Shown here piece by piece: positions 9,447 through 18,543 of a DNA stretch of 64,000 bases. The stretch lies in NCBI RefSeq assembly GCF_003002955.1, contig NZ_PVTJ01000002.1, positions 310,001-374,000 of the forward strand, in the 5' to 3' direction. The notes under the pieces are model-generated. The model did not search any database and was not told the DNA's origin. It saw only the letters and a program-made list of their open reading frames with translations. The translations under genes and the position numbers were made by a program. How positions within the stretch are numbered: the stretch's first letter is position 1; each line of letters opens with the position of its first letter. The stretch is from Glycomyces artemisiae (lineage in GTDB: Bacteria; Actinomycetota; Actinomycetes; Mycobacteriales; Micromonosporaceae).

Positions 9447-10294
9447 TGCTCTCCTAGCTGGTAGACCTTGGCGGCGGTGCCGCCGAAGACGTCGGGGTCG
9501 GTGCGGCCGAGGACCTCGGTGAGGGCGTCCTTGACCCGCGTGTACGTGGAGGCCAGTTCGCAGACGGGCCAGTCGGACCCGAACATGAGCCGGTCGGGGC
9601 CGAACAGTTCGAGCGCGGTCTGCACGAACGGGCGCAGGTCCGCGGGGGTCCACCGGTGCCAGTCGGCCTCGGTGACCAGGCCGGAGAGCTTCGCGGCCAC
9701 GTTGGGGCGCTTGGCGAGCGGCGCCACGGCCTCGCGCCAGGCGCGGAGCCCGGCGTCGCCGTCGCGCACCTGCGGCTTGCCGAGGTGGTCGAGGACGAAC
9801 ACCAGGTCGGGGACGGCCGCGGCGGCTTCGGCGGCGGCCGGGAGCTGGTCGACGCGGACGACGAGGTCGAAGGTGGGGACGTGCTGCGCGACGGCCTTGA
9901 GCGCCTGGATCGCCTCGGGCCTCGCGAGGAAGTCCGCTTCGGGGCGCTCCTGGACCTGGTCGCGGAGCCCGACGAGGTACCGGGCGCGCGGGTGGTTGTC
10001 GTACCGCAGCAGGGTGTTCGACAACGCGGGATCGAGCAGGTCGATGTGGCCGACGACGCCGGCGATCTCCTCCACCGCGCCCGCGAGGTGCAGGAACTCG
10101 ACGGTCTCGGACGGGTGCCCCCATCCGGCCTCGACGAGGACGGTCCGGTCGACGCCGGCGGCCTTCAGGTTGGCGCGCAGGTCGGCGACGCCGTAGTCGC
10201 GCCGGATCGGCGCGAATTCCGGTTTGCTTGCGAGCCACGGGTAGTCGGCGGTCCAGACGTGGTGGTGCGCATCGATGACGAGCGGGGCCGTCAT
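9443..10294 (-). CDS. Amidohydrolase-family L-fuconolactonase
   Basis: A 283-residue metal-dependent hydrolase of the amidohydrolase-2 family. It has DAHHHVW at residues 9-15, a His near the middle, and GSDWPV carrying the late catalytic Asp. The family includes L-fuconolactonases and L-rhamnono-lactonases; next to FucD it should open L-fucono-1,5-lactone to L-fuconate. The ATG at 10294 overlaps the upstream aldo-keto reductase stop as ATGA, and the gene ends by overlapping the FAH start. No signal peptide is present, so it is cytoplasmic. Confidence 0.88.
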   Translation of the reverse strand: MTAPLVIDAHHHVWTADYPWLASKPEFAPIRRDYGVADLRANLKAAGVDRTVLVEAGWGHPSETVEFLHLAGAVEEIAGVVGHIDLLDPALSNTLLRYDNHPRARYLVGLRDQVQERPEADFLARPEAIQALKAVAQHVPTFDLVVRVDQLPAAAEAAAAVPDLVFVLDHLGKPQVRDGDAGLRAWREAVAPLAKRPNVAAKLSGLVTEADWHRWTPADLRPFVQTALELFGPDRLMFGSDWPVCELASTYTRVKDALTEVLGRTDPDVFGGTAAKVYQLGEQ

Positions 10295-11277
10295 GGGACG
10301 GGTGCCTCCTCGGCCAGGAGCCCGGCGGCCTTGAGGTCGTGCCACAGCGCGCCGGGGATCGGATGGGCGTACATGGCGAGGGCGTCGTCGACCTCTGAGG
10401 GGTTGCGCGCGCCGACGAGGATCGACGCGACGGCGGGGTGGGCGGCCGTGAACTGGAGCGCGGCGGCCCGCAGCGGGACGCCGTGGCGGTCGCAGATCCC
10501 GGCGACGGCCTGGGCCTTCGCGACCATGCGCGGATCGGCCGCGGCGTAGTTGAACGTGGCGCCGGGCTTCGGGTCGGCGAGGATGCCGGAGTTGAAGACC
10601 CCCGCGGCGATCACGGAGACGCCGCGGTCGAGGCACAGCGGGTAGAGCCGGTCGAGCGCCGACTGGTCGAGGAGCGTGTACCGCCCGGCGATGAGCGCGA
10701 CGTCGAGCTCGGTCGCCTCGATGATCTCCGCGGCCGCGTCGGTCGAGTTCATGCCGATGCCGACCGCGCCGACCTCGCCGCTCGCGCGCAGCTCGGCGAG
10801 CGCCCGGTAGGTGCCCTCGACGGCCTCCTTGCGGTGGTCGTCGGCGTCGTGGATGAGGCCGATGTCGATGCGGCCCAAGCCGAGTCGTTCGAGCGAGGAG
10901 TGGTAGGACGCGAACGCGCCGCGATAGGAGAAGTCGAACTCGGCGCGCTTGCCGTTCGGCTCGGCCCACAGGTCCCATTGGCCCTCGTGGTCGACCAGGA
11001 CCCGGCCGAGCTTCGTGGAGAGCGCGTACCCGTCGCGGCCGCGGGGCGCGAGCGCGGCGCCCACGCGCTGCTCGGACAGGCCCGCCCCGTAGTGGGGCGC
11101 GGTGTCGAAGTGGCGGATCCCGCCGTCCCAGGCGGCGTCGACGGTGGCGGTCGCGACCGCGGGGTCGACCGGGGCGAACAGGCCGCCGAGCGGGGCGCAG
11201 CCCAGGCCGACGGCGGTGACGGCGACATCGGTGGAACCCAGCCGCCGAACCGGCGGCGCGGAGTGGTGAGCGCTCAC
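10291..11277 (-). CDS. Aldo/keto reductase, probable L-fucose (D-threo-aldose) 1-dehydrogenase
   Basis: This 328-residue AKR-fold protein has the catalytic Asp and Tyr in HFDTAPHYG, the Lys in STKLG and the His in GLIHDADDH. AKR-type D-threo-aldose dehydrogenases oxidise L-fucose to its lactone, which fits its place as first gene of the L-fucose operon. I chose the GTG at 11277 because GGAG lies six bases upstream. An ATG at 11295 in the same frame has no ribosome site and falls inside the palindromic operator. It is divergent from the GntR gene. Confidence 0.85.
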   Translation of the reverse strand: MSAHHSAPPVRRLGSTDVAVTAVGLGCAPLGGLFAPVDPAVATATVDAAWDGGIRHFDTAPHYGAGLSEQRVGAALAPRGRDGYALSTKLGRVLVDHEGQWDLWAEPNGKRAEFDFSYRGAFASYHSSLERLGLGRIDIGLIHDADDHRKEAVEGTYRALAELRASGEVGAVGIGMNSTDAAAEIIEATELDVALIAGRYTLLDQSALDRLYPLCLDRGVSVIAAGVFNSGILADPKPGATFNYAAADPRMVAKAQAVAGICDRHGVPLRAAALQFTAAHPAVASILVGARNPSEVDDALAMYAHPIPGALWHDLKAAGLLAEEAPVP

Positions 11278-11293
11278 GAGGTCTCCAAATCGC

Positions 11294-11309
11294 ATATCCT
11301 ATAGGATAT
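11294..11309. promoter_or_regulatory. Palindromic operator, L-fucose operon side
   Basis: A perfect 16-bp palindrome (ATATCCTATAGGATAT) sits 17 bp upstream of the AKR GTG. It overlaps the likely -10 region of the minus-strand operon. A near copy lies 66 bp away, next to the GntR start. Confidence 0.8.
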
Positions 11310-11359
11310 CGGATTCGCGTCGGGGTGATGCTGCGGCGCGTATCCGCGAGGTGTCGCCT

Positions 11360-11375
11360 ATATCCTATAGGATCT
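11360..11375. promoter_or_regulatory. Second copy of the operator, GntR side
   Basis: ATATCCTATAGGATCT matches the first operator at 14 of 16 positions and ends seven bases before the GntR ATG. Binding here would block GntR and lutABC expression, so autoregulation is likely. Confidence 0.78.
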
Positions 11376-11381
11376 ACGGTT

Positions 11382-12107
11382 ATGGGAGAAGTACAGGTGC
11401 GACCGCAGCGGCAGACGCTCGCCGACAAGACCTACGACGAGTTGAACTCGCGCATCATGCAGAGCGTCCTGCCGCCGGGGGCGAAGCTCAGCATCGACGG
11501 TCTCGCAAGGCAGATGGCGATCTCGCAGACCCCGCTCCGCGAGGCCCTGGCCCGTCTGGAGGCCGAGGGGCTGGTCGAGCGGCGGCCGCTGAGCGGGTAC
11601 TCGGTGACGCCGCTGCTCACGACCGAGGAGTTCAACGACCTGTTCGACCTGCGGCTGCTCATGGAGCCGCTCGCCGCGAGCCGGGCGGCGGAGCGCGTCG
11701 CGAACCCGCACAACATGGTCGGCGACGGAAAGGCGCTCCGCGCCCTGGCGCGCACCCCCGAGTACCACTCCGACGCGAAGCTGAGCCAGCTGGCGTTCAC
11801 CGAGGCGGACGCGAAGTTCCACGCGTCGGTCGCGAAGTGCAGCGGCAGCCCCGTCCTCGCCAAGGCGATCCGGCGGCTCGACGCGCACCTGCACCTCCAC
11901 CGGGCGTACATGGAGCCCGAGTCGATCAGTGAGACCGAGGCCGAGCACCTCGCGGTCGCGGAGGCTATCATTGCTCAGCAACCGCTTGCCGCTGAAGCGG
12001 CGATGCGCCGCCATCTGAAGCGATCCAGGGTGCGGCACGCCGCCGCCTTCACCGCGGCGGAAGCCGACGCCGCGCCGAACCCGAAGCGCGCCAAAGCGAA
12101 CCGATGA
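11382..12107 (+). CDS. GntR/FadR-family regulator of L-fucose and lactate catabolism
   Basis: This 241-residue regulator has an N-terminal winged helix (about 12-75, TYDELNSRIMQS ... SQTPLREALARLEAEGLV) and a C-terminal FCD domain. The FCD domain has the Asp and His residues expected for metal-assisted ligand binding (DAKFHASVAKCSGSPV, EAEHLAVAEAI). It is first in the plus-strand arm before lutABC, 68 bp upstream. Two copies of one palindrome in the divergent region suggest it controls both arms. The inducer is probably a pathway acid such as L-fuconate or a keto-deoxy acid; that is inference. Confidence 0.88.
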   Translation: MGEVQVRPQRQTLADKTYDELNSRIMQSVLPPGAKLSIDGLARQMAISQTPLREALARLEAEGLVERRPLSGYSVTPLLTTEEFNDLFDLRLLMEPLAASRAAERVANPHNMVGDGKALRALARTPEYHSDAKLSQLAFTEADAKFHASVAKCSGSPVLAKAIRRLDAHLHLHRAYMEPESISETEAEHLAVAEAIIAQQPLAAEAAMRRHLKRSRVRHAAAFTAAEADAAPNPKRAKANR

Positions 12108-12175
12108 CGACTGCCGACCAGCCGGTCCCGGAGTGAGAGCCGGGCCCGGCGCCGAAGAGAAGAGGTGACCGCGCG

Positions 12176-12907
12176 ATGAAGCGCGTAGCGCTGTTCATCA
12201 CCTGCGTCAACGACGCCCTCTTCCCCGAGGCCCCGAAAGCGGTCGTGCGCATCCTGGAGCGGCTCGGCTACGAGGTCGACTTCCCCGCCGCGCAGACCTG
12301 CTGCGGCCAGATGCACGCCAACTCCGGCTACAAGAACGACGCGGCCAGGCTCGCCCGGTCGTTCGACGAGGTCTTCGGCGGATACGACGCGATCGTCACC
12401 CCCTCCGGCTCCTGCGCCGCCATGGCCCGCGACCAGTACCCGCACCTCACCGGCTCGGACATCGGGCAGCGCGTCCACGAGCTGTCGGAGTTCCTGGTCG
12501 ACGTCGCCGGAGTCGAGGACGTCGGCGCGCACTTCCCCCACTCGGTCACCTACCACCCGACCTGCCACGGCACCCGCGCGCTCGGCCTGGGCGACAAGCC
12601 GCTGCGGCTCCTGCGGGCCGTCGGCGGCATCGACCTGGTCGACCTGCCCGCCGCCGACCAGTGCTGCGGCTTCGGCGGGACCTTCGCCCTCAAGAACTCG
12701 GAGGTGTCCTCCGCGATGCTCGCCGACAAGTGCCGCAACGCGGCCGCCACCGGCGCCGAATACCTTGCGGCCGCGGACAACTCGTGCCTGACGCACATCG
12801 GCGGCGGCATCAGCCGACTGAGCCGAATTTATGGCTCCGCAGGCGTCGCCAAGAGTGGCGGCCCGAAGCCGATCCACTACGCCGAGATCCTCGCGAGCAC
12901 CGCATGA
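12176..12907 (+). CDS. lutA: L-lactate utilisation protein LutA
   Basis: LutA is an Fe-S subunit of the L-lactate oxidising complex LutABC. The 243-residue protein shows the two CCG cysteine-rich modules (AQTCCGQMHANSGYK and ADQCCGFGGTFALK) and the start KRVALFITCVNDALFP. AGAGGTG precedes the ATG at 12176. Its stop overlaps the lutB start as ATGA. It follows the GntR gene directly, so it probably belongs to the same transcript. Confidence 0.95.
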   Translation: MKRVALFITCVNDALFPEAPKAVVRILERLGYEVDFPAAQTCCGQMHANSGYKNDAARLARSFDEVFGGYDAIVTPSGSCAAMARDQYPHLTGSDIGQRVHELSEFLVDVAGVEDVGAHFPHSVTYHPTCHGTRALGLGDKPLRLLRAVGGIDLVDLPAADQCCGFGGTFALKNSEVSSAMLADKCRNAAATGAEYLAAADNSCLTHIGGGISRLSRIYGSAGVAKSGGPKPIHYAEILASTA

Positions 12908-14322
12908 GCGACATCGTCCCCGCCGCCTCCCTCATCCCCGCCGACGCGCCGTTCCCCAAGGCCGCCAAGGTCGCCCTCGGCATGCCGCAGCTGCGCGCCA
13001 ACCTCGCCCACGCCACCGGCACCATCCGCGCCAAGCGCGCCAAGGTCGCCGGGGAGCTCGACGACTGGGAGCGCCTGCGCGACACCGCGTCCGCCGTGAA
13101 GGCCGACGTGCAGCGGCGCCTCCCCGAACTCGCCGTCGAGTTCGAGCAGAACGCGACCGCCGCGGGCGCCACCGTCCACTGGGCGCGGGACGCGAAGGAG
13201 GCCAACGAGATCGCCGCGCGGATCGTGCGCGAGGCGGGCGCCGAGGAGGTCGTCAAGGTCAAGTCCATGGCGACGCAGGAGATCGAGCTCAACGAGCACT
13301 TCGAGGCCGAAGGGCTCAAGGCGTTCGAGACCGACCTCGCCGAGCTCATCGTGCAGCTCGCCGAGGACAAGCCGAGCCACATCCTCGTGCCCGCGATCCA
13401 CTACAACCGCACGCAGATCCGGGACATCTTCGAACAGAGGATGGGGGACGCGCCGGTCGGGTTGACCGACGACCCGGCGGCGCTGGCCGAGGCCGCCCGG
13501 CTGCACTTGCGGCGCCGGTTGCTCTCCTCCACCGTGGCCGTCTCCGGCGCGAACTTCGCGGTGGCCGAGACGGGGTCGCTCGTGGTCGTGGAGTCGGAGG
13601 GCAACGGCCGCATGTGCCTGACGATGCCGCGGACGCTGGTGAGCATCGTCGGCGTCGAGAAGCTGCTGCCGAGCTTCAGCGACCTCGAAGTGTTCATGCA
13701 GCTGCTGCCGCGCTCGTCCACAGGGGAGCGCATGAACCCGTACACCTCGGTGTGGACCGGGGTCCGCGAGGGCGACGGCCCGCAGGACGTGCACGTCATC
13801 CTGCTCGACAACGGCCGCACCGGGGTCCTCGCCGACGAGGTCGGCCGCCAGGCGCTCTCGTGCATCCGCTGCTCGGCCTGCCTGAACGTGTGCCCGGTGT
13901 ACGAGCGGACCGGCGGCCACGCCTACGGGCACGTCTACCCCGGCCCGATCGGCGCGATCCTCGCCCCGCAGCTGGAGCCGGGGAAGCACGACGACCTGCC
14001 GTACGCCTCAAGCCTGTGCGGGGCCTGCTACGAGGTCTGCCCCGTGAAGATCAACATCCCCGAAGTGCTCGTGCACCTGCGCCAGCAGGGCCCGCACCAG
14101 GCCGCCGAGAAGGCCGCGATGGGCGCCGCGGAAGCGGTCATGGCCCGCCCGCGCCTCTGGCGGACCGCGCTCAAGGCGGCCCGGCTCGGGTCGATGCCGT
14201 GGCGGCGCAAGGGGTTCGTGCGGCGGATGCCGTGGCCCGTATCGAAGTGGACGGTGAGCCGGGACCTGCCGGTGCCGCCGAAGGAGTCCTTCCGGGACTG
14301 GTGGAAGGAGCGCGACCGGTGA
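12904..14322 (+). CDS. lutB: L-lactate utilisation protein LutB
   Basis: LutB is the large Fe-S flavoprotein-like subunit of the lactate oxidation complex. The 472-residue product has an N-terminal LUD domain, then two 4Fe-4S clusters (CIRCSACLNVCPVYER and CGACYEVCPVKI, about 320-385), and the basic C-terminal tail of the family. The start is fixed by the ATGA overlap with lutA. The stop overlaps the lutC GTG (GTGA). No residue appears to be missing. Confidence 0.95.
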   Translation: MSDIVPAASLIPADAPFPKAAKVALGMPQLRANLAHATGTIRAKRAKVAGELDDWERLRDTASAVKADVQRRLPELAVEFEQNATAAGATVHWARDAKEANEIAARIVREAGAEEVVKVKSMATQEIELNEHFEAEGLKAFETDLAELIVQLAEDKPSHILVPAIHYNRTQIRDIFEQRMGDAPVGLTDDPAALAEAARLHLRRRLLSSTVAVSGANFAVAETGSLVVVESEGNGRMCLTMPRTLVSIVGVEKLLPSFSDLEVFMQLLPRSSTGERMNPYTSVWTGVREGDGPQDVHVILLDNGRTGVLADEVGRQALSCIRCSACLNVCPVYERTGGHAYGHVYPGPIGAILAPQLEPGKHDDLPYASSLCGACYEVCPVKINIPEVLVHLRQQGPHQAAEKAAMGAAEAVMARPRLWRTALKAARLGSMPWRRKGFVRRMPWPVSKWTVSRDLPVPPKESFRDWWKERDR

Positions 14323-14909
14323 GCGCCAGAGACGAGATCCTGGCGCGGATGCGCCGCGCGCTGGAGGGCGCTTCGGCGGCGCCGCCCGTGCCGCGCGAGT
14401 ACCGGCGCAGCCTGGACGCCGAGGTCGACGTGGTCGCGATGCTCATCGACCGGCTCGTGGACTACAAGGCGAACGTGCACCGCGGTCTCGACGCGATCCC
14501 CGAGGCGCTCGGCGGGGCCGTGCGCGTCGCCGTGCCCGCGGACCTGCCCGCGGAGTGGCGGCGCGGCTCGGCCGAGTTCGTCGAGGACCGCGGCCTGACG
14601 GTCGAGGAGCTCGACGGCGTCGACGCCGTGCTCACCGGTTGCGCTGCGGCCGTTGCGGTCTCGGGGACGATCATGCTCGACGCCGGGGCGGCCCAGGGCC
14701 GCCGGGCGCTCACGCTCGTGCCCGACCACCACGTGGTCGTGGTGCGCCGGGACCAGATCCGGGGGCACCTCGCGGAGGCGCTGCCGCGGCTCGACCCGAC
14801 CGCGCCGCAGACGTGGATCTCGGGGCCGTCGGCGACCAGCGACATCGAGCTCCAGCGCGTCGAGGGCGTGCACGGTCCCCGCCGACTGGACGTCGTGCTC
14901 GTGGACTAG
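14319..14909 (+). CDS. lutC: L-lactate utilisation protein LutC
   Basis: LutC is the small LUD-domain subunit of LutABC. It is 196 residues long with the typical SGTIMLDAG and LTLVPDHHVVVV segments. The GTG at 14319 overlaps the lutB stop, so the three genes are coupled. Its end lies 24 bp from the convergent glycosyltransferase stop, with only a weak hairpin between them. With the FAH product of the divergent operon giving L-lactate, LutABC would complete oxidation to pyruvate. Confidence 0.94.
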   Translation: MSARDEILARMRRALEGASAAPPVPREYRRSLDAEVDVVAMLIDRLVDYKANVHRGLDAIPEALGGAVRVAVPADLPAEWRRGSAEFVEDRGLTVEELDGVDAVLTGCAAAVAVSGTIMLDAGAAQGRRALTLVPDHHVVVVRRDQIRGHLAEALPRLDPTAPQTWISGPSATSDIELQRVEGVHGPRRLDVVLVD

Positions 14910-14933
14910 CAGGGCCGGCAAGCGCCGGAGTAG

Positions 14934-15644
14934 CTAGCGGCCGATGCCGGGGCGGCCGGAGCGGCGGACGCGTTCGCGGCCGAGGAGCCACAGGGCCTGG
15001 ACGCCGTCGGTCCAGGTGATCTTCTTGCCCTCCTCGCGGCTGCGCGCCGTGTACGAGATCGGCACCTCGTAGGGGCGGATGCCGCGCTTGAGGAGCTTCG
15101 CGGTCAGCTCGGCCTCCATGCCGAAGCCGCCGGAGCGGATGTTCAGGTCCAGGTACATCTCGCGCGGCAGGAGCTTGTAGCAGGTCTCCAGGTCCGAGAT
15201 GTACGAGTTGAAGAGGATGTTCGCGGCGAGGGTGATCCCCTTGTTGCCCATGACGTACCAGAACGAATACGCCGAATGGGACCCGAAGGACCGCGAACCG
15301 TACACGACCTCGGCCCTGCCTTCGAGGACCGGCGCGAGGAGGCGGGGGAGGTCCGACGCGTCGTACTCGCCGTCGGCGTCGAACACCACGATGTTCCGGC
15401 CCGCGGCCGCCTTCGCGGCGGTGCGGATGGCCGCGCCCTTGCCCTTGTTGCGGTCGTGGCGGATCAGCTTCACGCGCGCATTGTCCTCGAAGGACTGGAG
15501 CACTTCCCAGGAGCGGTCCCTGGAGCCGTCGTCGACGACGACGATCTCGGTCTCGCAGGGGAAGTCCACCGCGAGCAGCTCTTTCAGCGTCCCGGCGGCG
15601 AGGCGTTCCTCATTGAAAACCGGGACGAGTACCGACAACAGCAT
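14934..15644 (-). CDS. Family 2 glycosyltransferase (DPM1-like)
   Basis: This 236-residue GT-A protein has VPVFNEE at the N-terminus, VVDDGSRD and FDADGEYDASD (the DxD-type metal site), and a C-terminal YEVPISYTARSREEGKKITW, as in dolichyl- or polyprenyl-phosphate mannosyl/glucosyl transferases. No membrane anchor is seen, which fits the single-domain bacterial form. GGAG lies eight bases before the ATG at 15644. It diverges from a GT39-like membrane enzyme 84 bp away; the pair could make and then use a polyprenyl-phosphate sugar. Confidence 0.9.
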   Translation of the reverse strand: MLLSVLVPVFNEERLAAGTLKELLAVDFPCETEIVVVDDGSRDRSWEVLQSFEDNARVKLIRHDRNKGKGAAIRTAAKAAAGRNIVVFDADGEYDASDLPRLLAPVLEGRAEVVYGSRSFGSHSAYSFWYVMGNKGITLAANILFNSYISDLETCYKLLPREMYLDLNIRSGGFGMEAELTAKLLKRGIRPYEVPISYTARSREEGKKITWTDGVQALWLLGRERVRRSGRPGIGR

Positions 15645-15727
15645 CTTGCTGCTCCATCCCCTCGTGTCCGAACACGATTGCACAACCATAACGCGCTGCC
15701 GCCAGAGCGGCATCCGCCGGACCGGTC

Positions 15728-17860
15728 GTGTTGAATGGAGCGGTGCTGCTCGTCCTGTGGCTCCTCGCCCTGCTTCCGGCGCTCGCCTACGCCCTCCGCC
15801 CCCGCGACGGGGCCGTGCTCGCCCCGGCCCGCCTGGCGGTGATCCGGGCGGCGCTCCTGCTGGGCGCCTTCGCGATCGCGGTCGTCGAGGCCGCATCCGT
15901 GGGGCACGCGCTCACGCCGGCCACGGTGCTGGCCGCGTGGCTCGGGGCGACCGCGGCGATCGCCGCCGCGGTCGTGGTCCGCTGCGTCAGGGACGTCGAC
16001 GGCGGGCGGGGCCAGTCCCTCGACGTCCTCAAGGAGGAGCTGCGGTCCCGCCGCGGCGCCACCCGCCGCACCTGGCGCCGCACCAAGCGCGCCGCCGCCG
16101 CGGCCCCCGCGTGGCAGTGGGCCCTCGGCTGCGTCGTCGCGATCCTGGCGATCAGCGCCGCGGTCCTCGCGATCGCGTCCTCCCCCAACAACTTCGACTC
16201 GCAGACCTACCACCTGCCGCGCATCGAGCACTGGGTGCAGAACGCGTCGGTCGCCGTGTACCCCACCGGGATCCACCGCCAAGTGGACCTCGGTCCCGGC
16301 GCCGAGTACCTCCTCGCGCACCTGCGGCTCCTCTCCGGCGGCGACAGCGCGTACAACCTCCTCCAGTACCTCGCCGGGGTCGGCGCGGTCCTCGCCGCCT
16401 CGCGCATCACCGCGCAGCTCGGCGGCGGCCCGACGGCGCAGCTCGCCACCGTGTTCGTCCTCGCCACCACCCCCGAGGTGCTGCTCCAGGCCACCAGCAC
16501 CCAGGTCGACCTGGTCGCCGCCGCGTGGGTCGCGGCGCTGGCGACCGTGGTCCTCGACGAGTTCACGCGCCCCGGGGACGCCGACGGGAGCGCCCTGCGC
16601 GCCGCCGCGCCCGCCCCGGACGCCCTGTATCTGGGGCTCGCGCTCGGGCTCATCGCCGTCACCAAGACCACCGGTCTCCTCGCCGCCGCGCCGCTCCTCC
16701 TCATCTGGGGGATCGGGCGGCTCGTGCGCGACGGGCACCGGCGCCGCCCGTGCCTGTGCGGGCGCAGCCCCGGCCGCTGCTCGCGCGCCGACGCGTCCCG
16801 CGCGTGGGCCTCCCGCGGCCGCACCGTCCTCGCCTCCCTCGCCGTCATCGCGCTCGGGCTCGCCGTCGCCGGGCCGTTCCTGTGGCGCATGCAGGAGGCG
16901 TTCGGCAGCCCGCTCGGGCCGCCGATGCTCCGCGAGTCCATCGGGGTGCAGACCGCCGACCCGCGGCTGCTCCTCGTCAACGCGCTCCGGATCGCCCAGA
17001 CCGGCCTGGACACGCCGCTGTTCTTCCTCTCCGACGCGACGGCGGGCGCGATCAACGGCCTCGCGAACCTCATGGGCGTCGACGCCAACGACCCGCGGAT
17101 CACGTTCGGCACCAGCGAGTTCCCCGTCCCCGCGTGGTACCCGGACGAGGACCGCGCGGCGTTCCCGCTCACCGGCCTCGCGTCCCTCGCCGGGCTCGTG
17201 TGGTTCGCCGTCAAGGGCCCGCGGCTGCGCCGCGCCTACGCCGCCGCGCTCGCCGTGGCCTTCATCGGCGTCGCCTGCACCGTGTCCTGGCAGCCGTGGG
17301 TCAACCGCCTCGTCGTCTTCCTCATCGTGCTCGCCGCGCCCGCGGCCGGGCTCCTCGCCGCCGCCCTGGTCAAGGGCGTGGCCCGCACCGCCGGCGACAG
17401 GCGCCGCCGCCGCGCCGCCGTCGCCCTCATCGCCGTCGTCGCGTCCCTCGCGTCCGTCGCCGGGCTGCTGACGGTGGCGTACGGGTACCCGCGGCGCCTC
17501 ACCGGCGCGTGGTCGGTCTTCAGCCTCACCGACATGGAGGAGCGGTTCGTGCGCCGCCTCGAATGGCTCCCCCAGTACGAGGCCGCCGCCGACGCGGTCG
17601 CCGCCCGCGATCCCGAGACCGTGGGGATCGTGCAGGGCAACGACTCGTGGGAGTACCCGTGGTGGATCCTCCTGCCCGAAGGCACCGAGATCGTGGCGCT
17701 CGAATCGGTCGTCCCCGGCCAGGACCCGCCCGAGCCGGACTCGGTGGACGCGATCGTGTGCGCCGAGGACCTCGACCGGTGCGCCGACCTCGTGCCCGAG
17801 GGCTGGGAGTTCACCGACCTCGGCACGGTCGGGTACGCCATCCCCGGCGGGGGCGGCTGA
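15728..17860 (+). CDS. Polytopic membrane glycosyltransferase (GT39/ArnT-like)
   Basis: A 710-residue protein with 11 or more hydrophobic segments. The first large external loop has the acidic DSQTYHLPRIEHWVQN motif expected of polyprenyl-sugar-dependent glycosyltransferases. A hydrophilic C-terminal domain of about 120 residues follows the last membrane helix. A loop near residue 335-355 carries four Cys in CLCGRSPGRCSR, possibly a metal knuckle. The start is uncertain: GTG 15728 is used, with GTGs at 15743 and slightly beyond as alternatives. It probably glycosylates a surface polymer or protein using the lipid sugar from the divergent GT2. Confidence 0.75.
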   Translation: MLNGAVLLVLWLLALLPALAYALRPRDGAVLAPARLAVIRAALLLGAFAIAVVEAASVGHALTPATVLAAWLGATAAIAAAVVVRCVRDVDGGRGQSLDVLKEELRSRRGATRRTWRRTKRAAAAAPAWQWALGCVVAILAISAAVLAIASSPNNFDSQTYHLPRIEHWVQNASVAVYPTGIHRQVDLGPGAEYLLAHLRLLSGGDSAYNLLQYLAGVGAVLAASRITAQLGGGPTAQLATVFVLATTPEVLLQATSTQVDLVAAAWVAALATVVLDEFTRPGDADGSALRAAAPAPDALYLGLALGLIAVTKTTGLLAAAPLLLIWGIGRLVRDGHRRRPCLCGRSPGRCSRADASRAWASRGRTVLASLAVIALGLAVAGPFLWRMQEAFGSPLGPPMLRESIGVQTADPRLLLVNALRIAQTGLDTPLFFLSDATAGAINGLANLMGVDANDPRITFGTSEFPVPAWYPDEDRAAFPLTGLASLAGLVWFAVKGPRLRRAYAAALAVAFIGVACTVSWQPWVNRLVVFLIVLAAPAAGLLAAALVKGVARTAGDRRRRRAAVALIAVVASLASVAGLLTVAYGYPRRLTGAWSVFSLTDMEERFVRRLEWLPQYEAAADAVAARDPETVGIVQGNDSWEYPWWILLPEGTEIVALESVVPGQDPPEPDSVDAIVCAEDLDRCADLVPEGWEFTDLGTVGYAIPGGGG

Positions 17861-17880
17861 CCTGCGGGGGGTGCGGCCAC

Positions 17881-17886
17881 TAGCCT
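17881..17886 (+). promoter_or_regulatory. -10 box for leaderless dcd
   Basis: TAGCCT ends six bases before the dcd ATG, so the transcript probably starts at the A of the ATG. Confidence 0.6.
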
Positions 17887-17892
17887 GGTCGC

Positions 17893-18468
17893 ATGCTGCT
17901 TAGCGATCGCGACATCCTCGATGCCGTCAAGTCGGGCCGCCTCGGCATCGACCCGTTCGACGAGGTGCTCGTGCAGCCCTCCAGCATCGACGTGCGCCTC
18001 GACCGCCGCTTCCGGGTGTTCAACAACCAGAAGTACACGCACATCGACCCCTCCCGGCAGCAGGACGAGCTGACCTCGCCCGTGGAGGTCGCCGACGACG
18101 AGCCGTTCGTGCTCCACCCGAGCGAGTTCGTGCTCGCCTCGACCCTGGAGGTCATCTCCCTCCCCGACGACCTCGCCGCCCGCCTCGAAGGCAAGTCCAG
18201 CCTCGGGCGCCTCGGCCTGCTCACCCACTCCACCGCCGGGTTCATCGACCCGGGCTTCTCGGGGCACGTCACCCTGGAGCTCTCGAACGTCGCGAACCTG
18301 CCCATCACGCTGTGGCCGGGCATGAAGATCGGGCAGCTGTGCCTGTTCGGGCTCTCCAGCCCCGCCGAGAAGCCCTACGGGCAGGGCGCGAACTTCTCCC
18401 GCTACCAGGACCAGCGCGGCCCCACCCCGTCCAAGTCGTGGATGCACTGGCGCACCTGGCCCACGTAG
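17893..18468 (+). CDS. dcd: dCTP deaminase, probably bifunctional (dUMP-forming)
   Basis: This 191-residue trimeric enzyme deaminates dCTP; in mycobacterial relatives of the same length it also hydrolyses dUTP to dUMP. Visible motifs are [41 protein letters not shown] (catalytic Glu) and the C-terminal GPTPSK. Length and motifs are normal. The ATG at 17893 has no ribosome site but has a perfectly placed -10 box, so it is probably leaderless. Confidence 0.96.
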   Translation: MLLSDRDILDAVKSGRLGIDPFDEVLVQPSSIDVRLDRRFRVFNNQKYTHIDPSRQQDELTSPVEVADDEPFVLHPSEFVLASTLEVISLPDDLAARLEGKSSLGRLGLLTHSTAGFIDPGFSGHVTLELSNVANLPITLWPGMKIGQLCLFGLSSPAEKPYGQGANFSRYQDQRGPTPSKSWMHWRTWPT

Positions 18469-18543
18469 GCCCTGACCGCGCACTCCGGGTGCCAATCGAG
18501 CGAAACTCCTGAATACGGGTGCTATCCGGCCTACGGTCGGGGT

